64,000 bases of DNA from Melioribacter sp. (GCA_023250955.1 JAHEZQ010000010.1:54919-118918); one strand, 5' to 3'. Positions 9,683 to 19,305 are shown, counted from the first letter of the stretch. Made by a program: numbers and translations. Notes: generated by a model from the letters alone, not told the origin.

Positions 9683-9701
9683 CAAGAGCATTTAAATTGA
9701 T

Positions 9702-12341
9702 ATGAAAAAAAATATAATAATCTTTTTTATTGCCACGCTATTATTTGCCCAATCGTTAGAAAAACATTTTGACACAAAACTTTCGATTGATGAACGCGTA
9801 AATTATTTGATAAGTCAAATGACGCTCGCAGAAAAGATTTCACAAATGGGTTACGATGCACCCGCAATTGAACGGCTGGGTATTCCAAAATACAATTGGT
9901 GGAATGAGTGTTTGCATGGGGTTGCACGAAACGGATTAGCAACCGTATTCCCGCAAGCAATAGGTTTAGCAGCTATGTGGGATAAAAATTTAATGTACAA
10001 GGTTGCTTCTGCTATTTCCGATGAAGCTCGTGCGAAATATCACGATGCGATCAAACAAAGCCGCAGTGACATTTATCAAGGATTAACATTCTGGTCTCCG
10101 AACATAAACATTTTCCGCGACCCGCGATGGGGAAGAGGAATGGAAACATACGGAGAAGATCCGTATCTCACCGGGCAAATGGCAATTCAATTTATAAAAG
10201 GATTGCAAGGGAACGATCCGAAATATTTAAAAACAGTGGCGACTGCAAAACACTTTGCTGTTCACAGCGGACCGGAACCGGATCGTCATTCATTCGATGC
10301 GGAACCGAGCGAGTATGATTTCCGCGAAACATATTTACCCGCATTCAAAATGAGTGTTCAGGAAGGGAATGTTCAATCATTAATGTGTGCGTATAATAGT
10401 CTGCGAGGAAAGGCATGCTGTAGTAATGATCCGCTACTCGAAGCAATTTTACGCGATGAATGGGGTTTCAAAGGTTACGTTGTTTCCGATTGCTGGGCAA
10501 TATCAGACATTTATCAATTTCACAAAGAAACTCCCGATGCTTCATCGGCATCTGCGATTTCGGTAAAAGCCGGAACAGATTTGGAATGCGGTAGTTCTTA
10601 TCCCGCTTTGTTGGAAGCCGTCCAAAAGGGATTAATAAAGGAAGAAGAACTAGATGTTTCTTTAAGAAGGTTATTGGAAGCACGATTCAAATTAGGAATG
10701 TTCGATCCGCCGGAAATGGTCTCGTATTCAAAAATCCCTATTACAGTTTTAGATTCAAAGAAAAATCAACAGCTTGCAATTCAAGCAGCAAGAAAATCAA
10801 TTGTCCTTCTTAAGAATCAAAATAATTTTTTACCGCTTAAAGAAAATATAAAAACCATCGCCGTCATCGGACCGAACGCAAACGATGAGGAAGTTCTACT
10901 TGGTAATTATAACGGTACTCCATCAAATCCAATTACGCCTTTACAAGGAATTAAAAATAAACTAGGGAAGAACACAAAAATACTTTTCGAAAGAGGTTGT
11001 AATGTTGCCGAGAATATGCCTTATCTCGAAGTAATTCCTTCGGATTTTCTTTTCACAACTTCGGATAAAAAAGAGAAGGGATTAAAAGCAGAGTATTTTG
11101 ATAATCTTGAATGGAAAGGAAAAGCAAAAGAACAAGTTGATAGACAAATTGATTTCAAGTGGCTTAAAAAATCTTCAGGATCTGTTTACGATGGGAATAA
11201 AAGTATAAAATGGAGCGGTTACATAATTCCACCGAAGACTGGGGTTTATCAAATAGGCGGTTACGGATTTAACGGCTACAATATTTATTTGGAAGATTCT
11301 CTTCTGATTAAGTTCAATGCCAACCATCATCCTAATAAAGTTTTTAATACAGTAAAACTTGAAGCAGATAAACCATATAAAATTAGAATTGATTTCTTTG
11401 CTAAAACCCGTTACGCCCAGATGCAATTACTTTGGTCAATGCCGGATGATAACGCGGAAGAACGCGCAATTGCGGCAGTAAAAAAAAGTGATATGGTAAT
11501 TATGTTTATGGGACTTTCGCCAAGACTCGAAGGTGAAGAGATGGATGTTCCTGTTCCCGGTTTTGCGGGAGGAGATCGGTTGACTTTAGATTTACCAGCA
11601 ACTCAACAAAATATAATTAAGAAAATTTCAGCAATTGGAAAACCGATTGTGCTAGTTCTTCTTAACGGAAGTGCAGTAAGTATAAATTGGGAAAATGAAA
11701 ATATTCCTGCTATTGTTGAATCGTGGTACGGCGGACAAGCTGCGGGTGACGCAATTGCAGATGTTTTGTTCGGAGATTATAATCCTGCCGGAAGATTGCC
11801 GGTAACATTTTATAAATCTGTGGATCAGCTCCCTGCGTTTGAAGATTATAATATGAGAAGCGGAAATTATTCTAAAGTTTACGGTAATAATGTTATGACG
11901 GTGCAAACAAAATCTCTTGGAAGAACATATAGATACTTTGAGGGTGAAGCTCTTTATCCATTCGGTTATGGATTGAGCTATACAACGTTTGAATATAAAA
12001 ACTTACGGTTGAGTAAAAGTAGTACTAAGAGTGATGAACAAGTAAAATTATTTATTGATGTAAAAAATACAGGGAAGATGTCAGGAGAAGAAGTTGTACA
12101 GCTTTATATTAGAGGTAATATTTTTGAATCGAACGGTGCTATTGAAACACTTAAAGGCTTTGAACGTATTTCATTAAAACCAAATCAAACAAAAACGGTT
12201 GTGTTTAATATTGACGAAAAAACTTTACAAGAATATTACGAAGGAAAAGGATTTGTTGTTGAGAAAGGAGAACATGTTTTGATGATTGGTTCTTCTTCAA
12301 AAGATAAAAACATGAAAGAAATTAAATTGAATATTGAATAA
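9702..12341 (+). CDS. glycoside hydrolase family 3 with PA14 insert (beta-glucosidase/beta-xylosidase type)
   Basis: 879 residues, signal peptide 1-17. GH3 N-terminal barrel (about 35-330) has NWWNECLHGVAR, FPQAIGLAAMWD, SPNINIFRDPRWGRG and KHFAVHSGPE; the nucleophile is Asp263 in YVVSDCWA. The GH3 C-terminal domain begins near 370 and is interrupted by a PA14 domain (about 465-590, KAEYFDN ... WSGYIIPPKTGVYQI ... GYNIYLED), which in GH3 enzymes shapes the substrate pocket. A fibronectin-III-like domain ends the protein (SGEEVVQLYI). The NECLHG signature is typical of xylosidase/arabinofuranosidase-type GH3 members. It would remove terminal beta-linked sugars in the periplasm. Part of the carbohydrate operon. 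Confidence 0.92.
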   Translation: MKKNIIIFFIATLLFAQSLEKHFDTKLSIDERVNYLISQMTLAEKISQMGYDAPAIERLGIPKYNWWNECLHGVARNGLATVFPQAIGLAAMWDKNLMYKVASAISDEARAKYHDAIKQSRSDIYQGLTFWSPNINIFRDPRWGRGMETYGEDPYLTGQMAIQFIKGLQGNDPKYLKTVATAKHFAVHSGPEPDRHSFDAEPSEYDFRETYLPAFKMSVQEGNVQSLMCAYNSLRGKACCSNDPLLEAILRDEWGFKGYVVSDCWAISDIYQFHKETPDASSASAISVKAGTDLECGSSYPALLEAVQKGLIKEEELDVSLRRLLEARFKLGMFDPPEMVSYSKIPITVLDSKKNQQLAIQAARKSIVLLKNQNNFLPLKENIKTIAVIGPNANDEEVLLGNYNGTPSNPITPLQGIKNKLGKNTKILFERGCNVAENMPYLEVIPSDFLFTTSDKKEKGLKAEYFDNLEWKGKAKEQVDRQIDFKWLKKSSGSVYDGNKSIKWSGYIIPPKTGVYQIGGYGFNGYNIYLEDSLLIKFNANHHPNKVFNTVKLEADKPYKIRIDFFAKTRYAQMQLLWSMPDDNAEERAIAAVKKSDMVIMFMGLSPRLEGEEMDVPVPGFAGGDRLTLDLPATQQNIIKKISAIGKPIVLVLLNGSAVSINWENENIPAIVESWYGGQAAGDAIADVLFGDYNPAGRLPVTFYKSVDQLPAFEDYNMRSGNYSKVYGNNVMTVQTKSLGRTYRYFEGEALYPFGYGLSYTTFEYKNLRLSKSSTKSDEQVKLFIDVKNTGKMSGEEVVQLYIRGNIFESNGAIETLKGFERISLKPNQTKTVVFNIDEKTLQEYYEGKGFVVEKGEHVLMIGSSSKDKNMKEIKLNIE

Positions 12342-12356
12342 AAAATAGCACACTGA

Positions 12357-12377
12357 CCCGCCTGCCGGACGGGCAGG
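12357..12377. repeat. GC-rich palindromic spacer element
   Basis: The 126-base gap between the GH3 and esterase genes holds CCCGCCTGCCGGACGGGCAGG-type sequence: stem CCTGCC / GGGCAGG with a GGAC loop. It is far more GC-rich than its surroundings. Similar 'CCTGCC..GGCAGG' palindromes occur as interspersed intergenic repeats in several bacterial groups (recalled, not searched). No T tract follows, so it is not a classic terminator. Confidence 0.6.
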
Positions 12378-12467
12378 TTGAACAGAGATAAGAGATAATG
12401 GATATAAACAGATAAATCTGTTATAATCTGATAGATCCATTAAAACTGTGTGCCATTTGGAGTGGGC

Positions 12468-13376
12468 ATGAAAAAAATCTTAATATTTATTTTTGTTGTA
12501 TCATCTATTTATGCCCAGCAAAATAATTTTATTAAAATTTGGCCGGGGCTTCCGCTTTATTCTTTAACCGCAGAAAATTTAGAAAGAGCCGAGACAGATA
12601 CAAATAACATTACGCGTTATTATAATGTTACAATTCCAACTTTGGAATATGTTAAACCTGCCAAACCGAATGGCACGTCAGTTATTATTTGCCCAGGCGG
12701 AAGTTATACCCGTCTTGCCTATTCACACGAAGGTAAGAAAATTGCAGAATGGTTTGCTGAACGAGGAGTTTCTGCGTTTATACTAAAATATCGGTTGCCC
12801 AACGATAAATGGATGGAACCTAAAGAAAAAGTTCCGCTTGCAGATGCACAGCAATCTATTTTATACTTAAAGATGGATGCGGCAAAATATGGAATTGATC
12901 CGGGAAAAATTGGTATCATCGGATTTTCTGCAGGAGGACATCTTGCATCAACAGCATCTACTCATTTTTCAAAACCGGTTATTTCTGTTAACGAGAAGAT
13001 TAATTTGCGCCCTTACTTTAGCATTCTGATTTATCCTGTGATTACAATGAATAAAGATTTAACTCATGCTGGGTCACGCAGCAATCTTCTTGGTAGCAAT
13101 CCGAACGAGCAATTAGTAAATGAATATTCAAATGAGCTTTATGTAACACCGGAGACACCAATTACTTTTATAGCCCATGCAACTGATGATGCGACCGTTC
13201 CGGTAATGAACAGTATTAATTATTATCAAGCTTTGCTTAAGAATAAAGTTTCAGTTGCAATGTATATTTTCAAGAAAGGCGGTCATGGTTTTGCTATGCG
13301 AAACAAATGGGTAGACGAACAGTGGCTTTTTCTTCTCGATAAATGGTTGAAAGAAAATAAATTAATCATAGAATAA
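12468..13376 (+). CDS. secreted alpha/beta hydrolase, BD-FAE / acetyl-xylan-esterase-like
   Basis: Start taken at ATG 12468 rather than 12450: GGAG lies seven bases before it and it opens directly on the signal peptide (MKKILIFIFVVSSIYAQ). The mature enzyme has the oxyanion motif CPGGSY, the nucleophile elbow GFSAGG (Ser154 from this start), the acid region ATDDATVP and the catalytic His in KGGHGFA. This order matches the BD-FAE/esterase group often found in polysaccharide-use clusters, where members deacetylate xylan or release feruloyl groups. Between a GH3 and a GH63-like gene, removal of acyl groups from a plant or microbial glycan is a reasonable job; substrate not shown. Confidence 0.85.
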   Translation: MKKILIFIFVVSSIYAQQNNFIKIWPGLPLYSLTAENLERAETDTNNITRYYNVTIPTLEYVKPAKPNGTSVIICPGGSYTRLAYSHEGKKIAEWFAERGVSAFILKYRLPNDKWMEPKEKVPLADAQQSILYLKMDAAKYGIDPGKIGIIGFSAGGHLASTASTHFSKPVISVNEKINLRPYFSILIYPVITMNKDLTHAGSRSNLLGSNPNEQLVNEYSNELYVTPETPITFIAHATDDATVPVMNSINYYQALLKNKVSVAMYIFKKGGHGFAMRNKWVDEQWLFLLDKWLKENKLIIE

Positions 13377-13411
13377 AAATAAGCAGGCATGTCTGCTTTT
13401 AGGATTTAGCT

Positions 13412-15565
13412 ATGAAAAAAATATTTACGATTTTAATGATTGCTTCATCAATCATCGCACAACAACTTAATGTCATCGATCCTTATTTGAATTTCAAAGC
13501 AAAGCAAAACGACCCGCTATATACAACTTACACAGCAGCGATGGAGCGATCAAGATTGTATGGCGATAAAGGTTATAAAATGGATTATTACTCTGAGCAC
13601 CTTCCTATAAATTACAGCGGTGATCAAGCCGGAAGATTTTATTGTCTGTGGAAAGTTGATCAAGTAGTTATTATGAATACGGGCGAGTTCTATGAAAAAC
13701 CGATTGTAACTTTTTCATTCCCGGATATGATGATTATGGAATATTCTCCTTTCAAAGGAATAAAAGTTCAGGAAACTTTTTTTGTCTACAGTTCATCGAT
13801 TGCGTTAGTAAATCTTCAGATAAAAAACATTGATAAAGTAAATCACAACATTGAATTATACCCAATTCTAGAACTCGGAAATGATTCGTTGCTAATCAAA
13901 GATTTCGATAAACAACACAACGGATATATAACAGAGCATCATGAATCCAAATATAGACTGATAAGTTCTCTATACAAGAACGCTCCTTATCCGACAGAGA
14001 CAAGAGATTATTTTAGTGCAAGCTTTTCCCCGTATTCTTTTGGCAGTTATCATAAATCTCTTGAAGATTTTTACATTACAATCAAAACAGATTTTTATGC
14101 CGAGAAAAGAAATGATTCACTCAACCATAAAAAAGAAGGATTGGTAAATTTTATTTCTCTACACGGGAAGTTTTCTTTGAAACCGGGTGAAGAAGTTAAT
14201 ACAAGATATTTTCGCGGATGGCAGGATCAAAAAGAAGATTTGCAAAAACTAGTTGAAGATATTGAAAAGCTTAAAACCGAGCCTCTTCAAAGATTTGTTG
14301 ATACTAACGTAAAACTACATTCCCAAATCCCGCACATAAAATTTAAAACTCAGGACGAAAAACTTGTTTATCTCGGCGCTTTCAATCTTGCGCGAGGATG
14401 TTTTTATCTGCCGACAGAAAAAACTAATTTTAATTTTTATGTTTTCTCACGCCAGCCGTTGTGGGGCTGGGGACACGGACATCAAGTTCTTCATGAATCA
14501 TTAAGCATGCTCGCTTATGCATATCTTGATCCAAAGTCTGCAGAAAATTCTCAGCGTGTTTATATGGAACAACAACGAGAAGACGGATTGATTGCATACC
14601 GTCATGGTCCACGCGGCTTGCAAGATTATCCGCACTTCAGCAAAGAGTTGAACAAAGATATGTCAACAACATCCGCTCCTTTCTTTAGCTGGATCAATTG
14701 GGAAGTTTACAAGGTAAGTAAGGACAAGAGATTTCTTTCGGACGCGTATAACAGCGGGGAAAAATATATTAAATGGTTGATCAACAACCGCGATCTTGAT
14801 AAAGACGGATTGTATGAATGGGGGCCGTACGGAATTATAGAAAATGTTCGTGATTGGTATAATGCAGTATTTCAGGTGAGTGCAGAACGACACCTTGATG
14901 TTGACAAGGAGGATATTTCCGACGAGCTCGAATGTCTTGATCTTACATTAATGATTGTAAAAGAAACGCGTACACTTTCTCAAATGGCAAAAGAACTTGG
15001 GATGAAAGATGCTTCAAAAGCTTGGATGAAAATTGCCGATTTAACTTCCGATCTAGTAAATCAAAAAATGTGGGATGATAGCAGTAAGTTTTATTATTCT
15101 ATAAACAGGAAAGATCATTCATTCAAATATCTAACTCGCGATTTAAGAAGAATGGAGATAATCGGATTTCTTGCGCTTTGGGCTGAAGCCGCACCAAAAG
15201 AACGAGCAGAACAGCTTGTTAAACATTTACTAGATCCGAAAAAATTTTGGCGTAAGTATGGTGTTCCAACTCTTGCTGCAGATGACCAGTGGTTCACTCC
15301 GTATGTTGATTATTGCTGTAAGTGGAATGGTCCAGTTTGGCTGCTATGGGATTACATGGTGTTGGATGGCTTGAAAAAATACGGTTACAGCAAAATTGCA
15401 AATCAGCTTGCGGATAAAATGCTGCTTGCTGTTACAACGCAACTGAAAAAAAATCATAACTATTGGGAATCATACAGTCCCGATAACGAAGTTCTCAATT
15501 CTCCACCGAATTATATTTGGGATTCAATAATGGCGAGAGTGTTGATTGAAAAGTATAAAAGATAA
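13412..15565 (+). CDS. secreted GH63/MGH1-like glycoside hydrolase
   Basis: 717 residues with signal peptide 1-16. The N-terminal half is a beta-sandwich with no motif I can name. The second half (about 310-717) is an (alpha/alpha)6 barrel with PLWGWGHGHQVLHESL, GLIAYRHGPRG, RDLDKDGLYEWGPYG, and near the end the pair WNGPVW and YWESYSPD, the arrangement seen in GH63/GH37 and mannosylglycerate-hydrolase-like (MGH1) proteins. The acid/base and nucleophile candidates are acidic residues in the DKDGLYEWG and YWESYS regions. Likely an alpha-glycosidase acting in the periplasm. It follows the esterase by 35 bases; a small AAGCAG/CTGCTT hairpin lies in that gap but is too weak to call a terminator. 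Confidence 0.75.
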   Translation: MKKIFTILMIASSIIAQQLNVIDPYLNFKAKQNDPLYTTYTAAMERSRLYGDKGYKMDYYSEHLPINYSGDQAGRFYCLWKVDQVVIMNTGEFYEKPIVTFSFPDMMIMEYSPFKGIKVQETFFVYSSSIALVNLQIKNIDKVNHNIELYPILELGNDSLLIKDFDKQHNGYITEHHESKYRLISSLYKNAPYPTETRDYFSASFSPYSFGSYHKSLEDFYITIKTDFYAEKRNDSLNHKKEGLVNFISLHGKFSLKPGEEVNTRYFRGWQDQKEDLQKLVEDIEKLKTEPLQRFVDTNVKLHSQIPHIKFKTQDEKLVYLGAFNLARGCFYLPTEKTNFNFYVFSRQPLWGWGHGHQVLHESLSMLAYAYLDPKSAENSQRVYMEQQREDGLIAYRHGPRGLQDYPHFSKELNKDMSTTSAPFFSWINWEVYKVSKDKRFLSDAYNSGEKYIKWLINNRDLDKDGLYEWGPYGIIENVRDWYNAVFQVSAERHLDVDKEDISDELECLDLTLMIVKETRTLSQMAKELGMKDASKAWMKIADLTSDLVNQKMWDDSSKFYYSINRKDHSFKYLTRDLRRMEIIGFLALWAEAAPKERAEQLVKHLLDPKKFWRKYGVPTLAADDQWFTPYVDYCCKWNGPVWLLWDYMVLDGLKKYGYSKIANQLADKMLLAVTTQLKKNHNYWESYSPDNEVLNSPPNYIWDSIMARVLIEKYKR

Positions 15566-15627
15566 ATTTAAGAAGTAACTAAGTGTTGGCTAGACAAATA
15601 ATTTTATAACAATAGAGCAATAGAACA

Positions 15628-18237
15628 ATGAAACAATTGAAAACAACTTTCATATTTTTAATAGTAATCTCATTCAATCTTTTTGCACAAACCGGATTAA
15701 TAAAGAAATTTGAAATCAAACAGAACGATCTAACAATTACTCGTCCCGCCCAGCCGAATCAATACTTGGATAAGATTGGGCAAAAGGCTGCATTGTTAGG
15801 TTACGAGAACGGTTCATTCGAAATGTGGATATGGCCGTGGAAAGTTTTGCGCAATTTTGAAATACAATTTTTTGTTGGAACAACAACACAGCCAATCCTC
15901 GCCAAAGATATTCTGCGCGATATTTCTGTAACTCCGGAAGCGACAACTCTAACATTTGTTTATGAATCATTCACGGTGAAAGAAATAATTTTTATTCCGC
16001 ATGATAAACCCGGCACAATAATTTTATTGGATGTAAACACAACAACACCGCTTACAATCGTTCCTGGATTTATGCCTATAATGCAGCCGCAATGGCCGGC
16101 AGGAATCGGCGGACAATACAGTTACTGGGACGATGGAATGAATGCATATGTAATTTCTGAATCACAACAGAGAGGATTATTTTTGTGCGGATCGCCTGTT
16201 GCACAACAGATGGCAGCGCCGCCTGCGCACATGTTTGCAGATAATCCGATTCAATTCAAAATAGATATTAAACCCGGGGATGCAAAAAATAATTTTATCC
16301 CGATCGCAATTGCAGGAAGTCCTATTAAAACAAAATATGATTCGGTAAAAGCACTTTACAAAAATCTTCTCGGCAATGCTGAAATGTTCTACAAAAAAAA
16401 TTGTGAGTATTATGAAAATCTCCGGAACTCAACGGTTGAAGTTATAACACCGGATGAAAAATTAAATCTTGCTTTCGAACATGGAAAAGTTGTTCTCAAT
16501 AATTTGATGGTTGATAACGCGACGTTAGGAAAAGGATTGGTCGCAGGTTACGGATTGAGTGGTGGCGGTGGCCGCCCGGGATTTGCATGGTACTTTGGCG
16601 GAGACGCATTTATTAATTCACTTGCAATGAATGGTTACGGAGACTTCTCAACTGTTAAAGAGGCACTTGAGTTCACACAAAAATGGCAACGGCAAGAAAA
16701 TTTTCCTATTCGAAAAAAGAATCCTACCGATAAAGTAATTGATATCGGGAAAATGGCCCATGAACTTTCTCAAAGCGATGGGCTCGTTGACTGGTGGAAC
16801 GATTATCATTTCGGATATAATCATGCTGACACCTCTCCTTGGTATTTAGTTGCGATCGGTGATTACTTTAGAAAGACAGGCGATACGGAGTTCATTAAGA
16901 AAAGTTGGAAGTCAATTGTGCAAGCATATAAATGGAGCTTAAGCAAAGACAGTAATGGCGATGGTTTGATGGATCTTAAAGGTGCCGGGCTCGGAGTCCT
17001 TGAATTTGGTTCTCTAGTGCACATCTTTAATGATAATTTTACACAAAGCTTGTGGACTAAAGGGATTAAAGAAGTAAACTTGATGGCAAAGTATGTTGGC
17101 GATAAAGAGGTAGAAGCTGAAACAGAAAAACTTTTTACGAAAGCGCAGCAAGCATTAGAAAAAATATTTTGGATTGATGATCTTGGCTTTTACAGTTTCG
17201 GTGCGGCAGAAGACGGAAAACAAGTTCGTGATAAAAATATTTATTCATCAACGTCAATTCTTTTTGGATTAAGCGATGAAAAACGCAGTGTAAGCACAAT
17301 AAAACAGTTCAACGAAAATGATATGGTTACAGATTGGGGAATTCGTAATCTTTCCAATAAATCTTCTTTGTATGATCCAACAAATTATAATTACGGGACT
17401 ATATGGGCTTTCACTTCGTATTTTATAGCGGGCGCACAATTTGCAACGCACTTTAATTTGCAAGGCTACCAAACAATTCGGAATACTGCTCAGCATGTAT
17501 TCGATTATGGATTGGGAGTTGCACCGGAAGTTTTTTCAGGTGATATCAACACAAAACTTGGTGAAGCTTATCATGATCAAGGATTTTCAATTAGCGGTTA
17601 TGTTTACCCTTTGGTACATGGATTGATAGGGTTGGATGTCGATGCACTAAATAATAAAATAACTTTTGCACCAAAGTTACCTGCAGACTGGAAATTTTTG
17701 AAAGTAAACAATATTAAAGTCGGAAATACAACAGCGAATGCAGAGTGTAGTGTGCAGAATGGTGAAATGAAATTGATAATAGATATAAATAGTGATAAAG
17801 AAATTGAATTCGAATATAATCCGGATTTTGAATTAGGTGTTGAGATTAATTCCGTAATGTTAAATGGAAAGAAGCTGGACTATGAATTAGAAAAACACGA
17901 GCAAGCATATCAGTTAAAAACGAATTTCAGGGTAAAAGGGAAAAATGAATTAGTTATAAATTATAAACCGTCAATTGGAATTTATTTTCTGCCAGTGATT
18001 ACTCCGATAGGCGCAACAAATGAAGGACTGAAAATTATTTCTCAAGAGTTGGATGGAAACAGACTTATAATTAATTGTGAAGGCAAAACGAATAGAAATT
18101 ATGAATTAGGAGTTATGAATTATGAATTGATTCGAAATATTACCGGCGGAGAACTAAAAAAAGGGAATTTAATTGTAAATATTCCGGGTGAAGAAACAGA
18201 TTTTGTAAAGCATAAAATTATCATTTTGAAAAAATAG
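15628..18237 (+). CDS. secreted (alpha/alpha)6 glycosidase, amylo-alpha-1,6-glucosidase-like
   Basis: 869 residues, signal peptide 1-20 (cleavage near LFAQ). N-terminal beta-sandwich to about 280, then the six-hairpin toroid with GGRPGFAWYFGGDAF, GKMAHELSQSDG, HADTSPWYLVAIGDYF, KDSNGDGLMDL and FSGDINTKLGEAYHDQGFS, closing with LGVAPEVF and a beta C-domain. The HADTSPWY and DGDGL-type segments are hallmarks of glycogen-debranching-enzyme C-domain relatives. It is a paralogue of the 6338 gene but lacks its ThuA-like N-domain. Last gene of the five-gene carbohydrate cluster (62 bases after the previous stop). Confidence 0.8.
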   Translation: MKQLKTTFIFLIVISFNLFAQTGLIKKFEIKQNDLTITRPAQPNQYLDKIGQKAALLGYENGSFEMWIWPWKVLRNFEIQFFVGTTTQPILAKDILRDISVTPEATTLTFVYESFTVKEIIFIPHDKPGTIILLDVNTTTPLTIVPGFMPIMQPQWPAGIGGQYSYWDDGMNAYVISESQQRGLFLCGSPVAQQMAAPPAHMFADNPIQFKIDIKPGDAKNNFIPIAIAGSPIKTKYDSVKALYKNLLGNAEMFYKKNCEYYENLRNSTVEVITPDEKLNLAFEHGKVVLNNLMVDNATLGKGLVAGYGLSGGGGRPGFAWYFGGDAFINSLAMNGYGDFSTVKEALEFTQKWQRQENFPIRKKNPTDKVIDIGKMAHELSQSDGLVDWWNDYHFGYNHADTSPWYLVAIGDYFRKTGDTEFIKKSWKSIVQAYKWSLSKDSNGDGLMDLKGAGLGVLEFGSLVHIFNDNFTQSLWTKGIKEVNLMAKYVGDKEVEAETEKLFTKAQQALEKIFWIDDLGFYSFGAAEDGKQVRDKNIYSSTSILFGLSDEKRSVSTIKQFNENDMVTDWGIRNLSNKSSLYDPTNYNYGTIWAFTSYFIAGAQFATHFNLQGYQTIRNTAQHVFDYGLGVAPEVFSGDINTKLGEAYHDQGFSISGYVYPLVHGLIGLDVDALNNKITFAPKLPADWKFLKVNNIKVGNTTANAECSVQNGEMKLIIDINSDKEIEFEYNPDFELGVEINSVMLNGKKLDYELEKHEQAYQLKTNFRVKGKNELVINYKPSIGIYFLPVITPIGATNEGLKIISQELDGNRLIINCEGKTNRNYELGVMNYELIRNITGGELKKGNLIVNIPGEETDFVKHKIIILKK

Positions 18238-18805
18238 AACAAGAACAATGTCTCTTATTTTAATCTTTAAAAAGATTTAGAAATAAATTGAAGAAAAAAT
18301 ATTATTAGCAAGAAAAAAATATTTAAAAGTTGTTAGGAATAACAATTCAATTTTAATACCTTTTAAAAGGACAAAGAAGCTTATCTCACTTAAATTTTTA
18401 TTATTGCATGTTACCAATAACACTTGATACTCAAACTCAAACAAATCTTTTTCAAACAAGCGAAAGCAGTGTTCCTCATTTTGAATTACAAGTTGTTAGT
18501 GAAGGACTTTTTCCTGAAGTAAAACTTTATTATTTAGGAAATAAAAAAGTTAGAAAAACAAAAAAGAAAAAAATTTCTTCCTCTAAAAAAAGTAATAAAT
18601 TATTACTTGCTGAATATCCACATGTAATTAAGTTAGCAGTTTAAATAAGTATCAATAGAGTAAATCATTTCACAAAAAAGCAAACCTAATTTTCTCACCA
18701 TTACATAATTAACCGTCAAAATTAATTTTGTTTGTTCCTTGCGGAACAAATTCGGCTTCATGTTCATCTAAAGGACTGTAAAAGAAAGTTGGATTGGAAA
18801 CTTAG
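18238..18805. other. AT-rich gap between carbohydrate cluster and DUF4342 genes
   Basis: 568 bases. It holds one doubtful small open frame (18408-18644, listed separately). A short TCTTTAAAAAGA palindrome lies at about 18264 but has no T tract. No tRNA, terminator or mobile element was recognised. The carbohydrate cluster therefore seems to end without a clear intrinsic terminator. Confidence 0.6.
18408..18644 (+). CDS. possible small lysine-rich protein
   Basis: 78 residues, not recognised. The first half (FELQVVSEGLFPEVKLYYLGN) reads like folded protein; the second half is a Lys/Ser-rich tail (KKVRKTKKKK) that could bind nucleic acid. No Shine-Dalgarno sits before the ATG, and an AAAAGGAC lies 35-40 bases too far upstream with no in-frame start near it. 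The base composition is like the surrounding spacer. Treat as a candidate only. Confidence 0.35.
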   Translation: MLPITLDTQTQTNLFQTSESSVPHFELQVVSEGLFPEVKLYYLGNKKVRKTKKKKISSSKKSNKLLLAEYPHVIKLAV

Positions 18806-19036
18806 ATGGAATTTAACGGCAGCAATTCGATTACCATTGAGAAATATTTTTATGAAGGGAAGGTCTCTCGGGTGGTAGTTAAATCACAGCAGAATAATTA
18901 TTGGTTAGATCTGCCGGTAAACTCTTTTTGGGCAAGATCATTTGTCGCTGTAGTTATTTCTATTATGAAAGCGATTTCTGCTATAATAACCAATTTGAAT
19001 ATTGCCATAGTAAAACATCAGACATTTCAAGTTTAA
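18806..19036 (+). CDS. divergent DUF4342-like small protein (first of tandem pair)
   Basis: 76 residues. It has the same layout as its downstream neighbour: an N-terminal charged segment (EGKVSRVVVKSQQN parallels EGNARRIIIKDDKG), a short strand (YWLDLPVN versus TYIEIPVT), then one hydrophobic helix (FVAVVISIMKAISAIITNLNIAIV) and a short polar end. That makes it a divergent paralogue of DUF4342 produced by tandem duplication. Members are small, membrane-associated and uncharacterised. It is read in the same direction as the next gene, 32 bases away. Confidence 0.6.
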   Translation: MEFNGSNSITIEKYFYEGKVSRVVVKSQQNNYWLDLPVNSFWARSFVAVVISIMKAISAIITNLNIAIVKHQTFQV

Positions 19037-19068
19037 TTAGAATTAAATTATAAATAGGAATAAAGAAA

Positions 19069-19305
19069 ATGGAATTTAAAATTAAAGAACAAGAACTTCT
19101 TGCCAAGATAGAAGAGCTGATAAAAGAAGGAAATGCACGCAGGATAATTATTAAAGATGATAAAGGCAGAACCTACATAGAGATTCCCGTGACAGTTGGA
19201 GTTATAGGAACTTTGTTTGCCCCGGTTGTTGCTGCTATTGGCGCGCTTGCAGGCGTTGCCGCAAATTTTACGATTGAAGTGATTAGGACTCAAGACGAGA
19301 ATTAG
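19069..19305 (+). CDS. DUF4342 family protein
   Basis: 78 residues with the family's standard pattern: amphipathic helix (LLAKIEELIKEGN), the RRIIIKDDKGRTYIEIPVT beta hairpin, and a Gly/Ala-rich membrane segment (VGVIGTLFAPVVAAIGALAGVAANFTIEV). AGGAAT precedes the start. Some longer DUF4342 proteins in other bacteria carry a UBA-like helical domain before this part, which is missing here. Role unknown; membrane association is inferred from the hydrophobic helix. Confidence 0.85.
   Translation: MEFKIKEQELLAKIEELIKEGNARRIIIKDDKGRTYIEIPVTVGVIGTLFAPVVAAIGALAGVAANFTIEVIRTQDEN

Noticed and set aside
13381..13400. AAGCAG/CTGCTT hairpin between the esterase and GH63-like genes
   Set aside because: Stem is only six base pairs and only four T follow; not enough for a terminator call within an operon.
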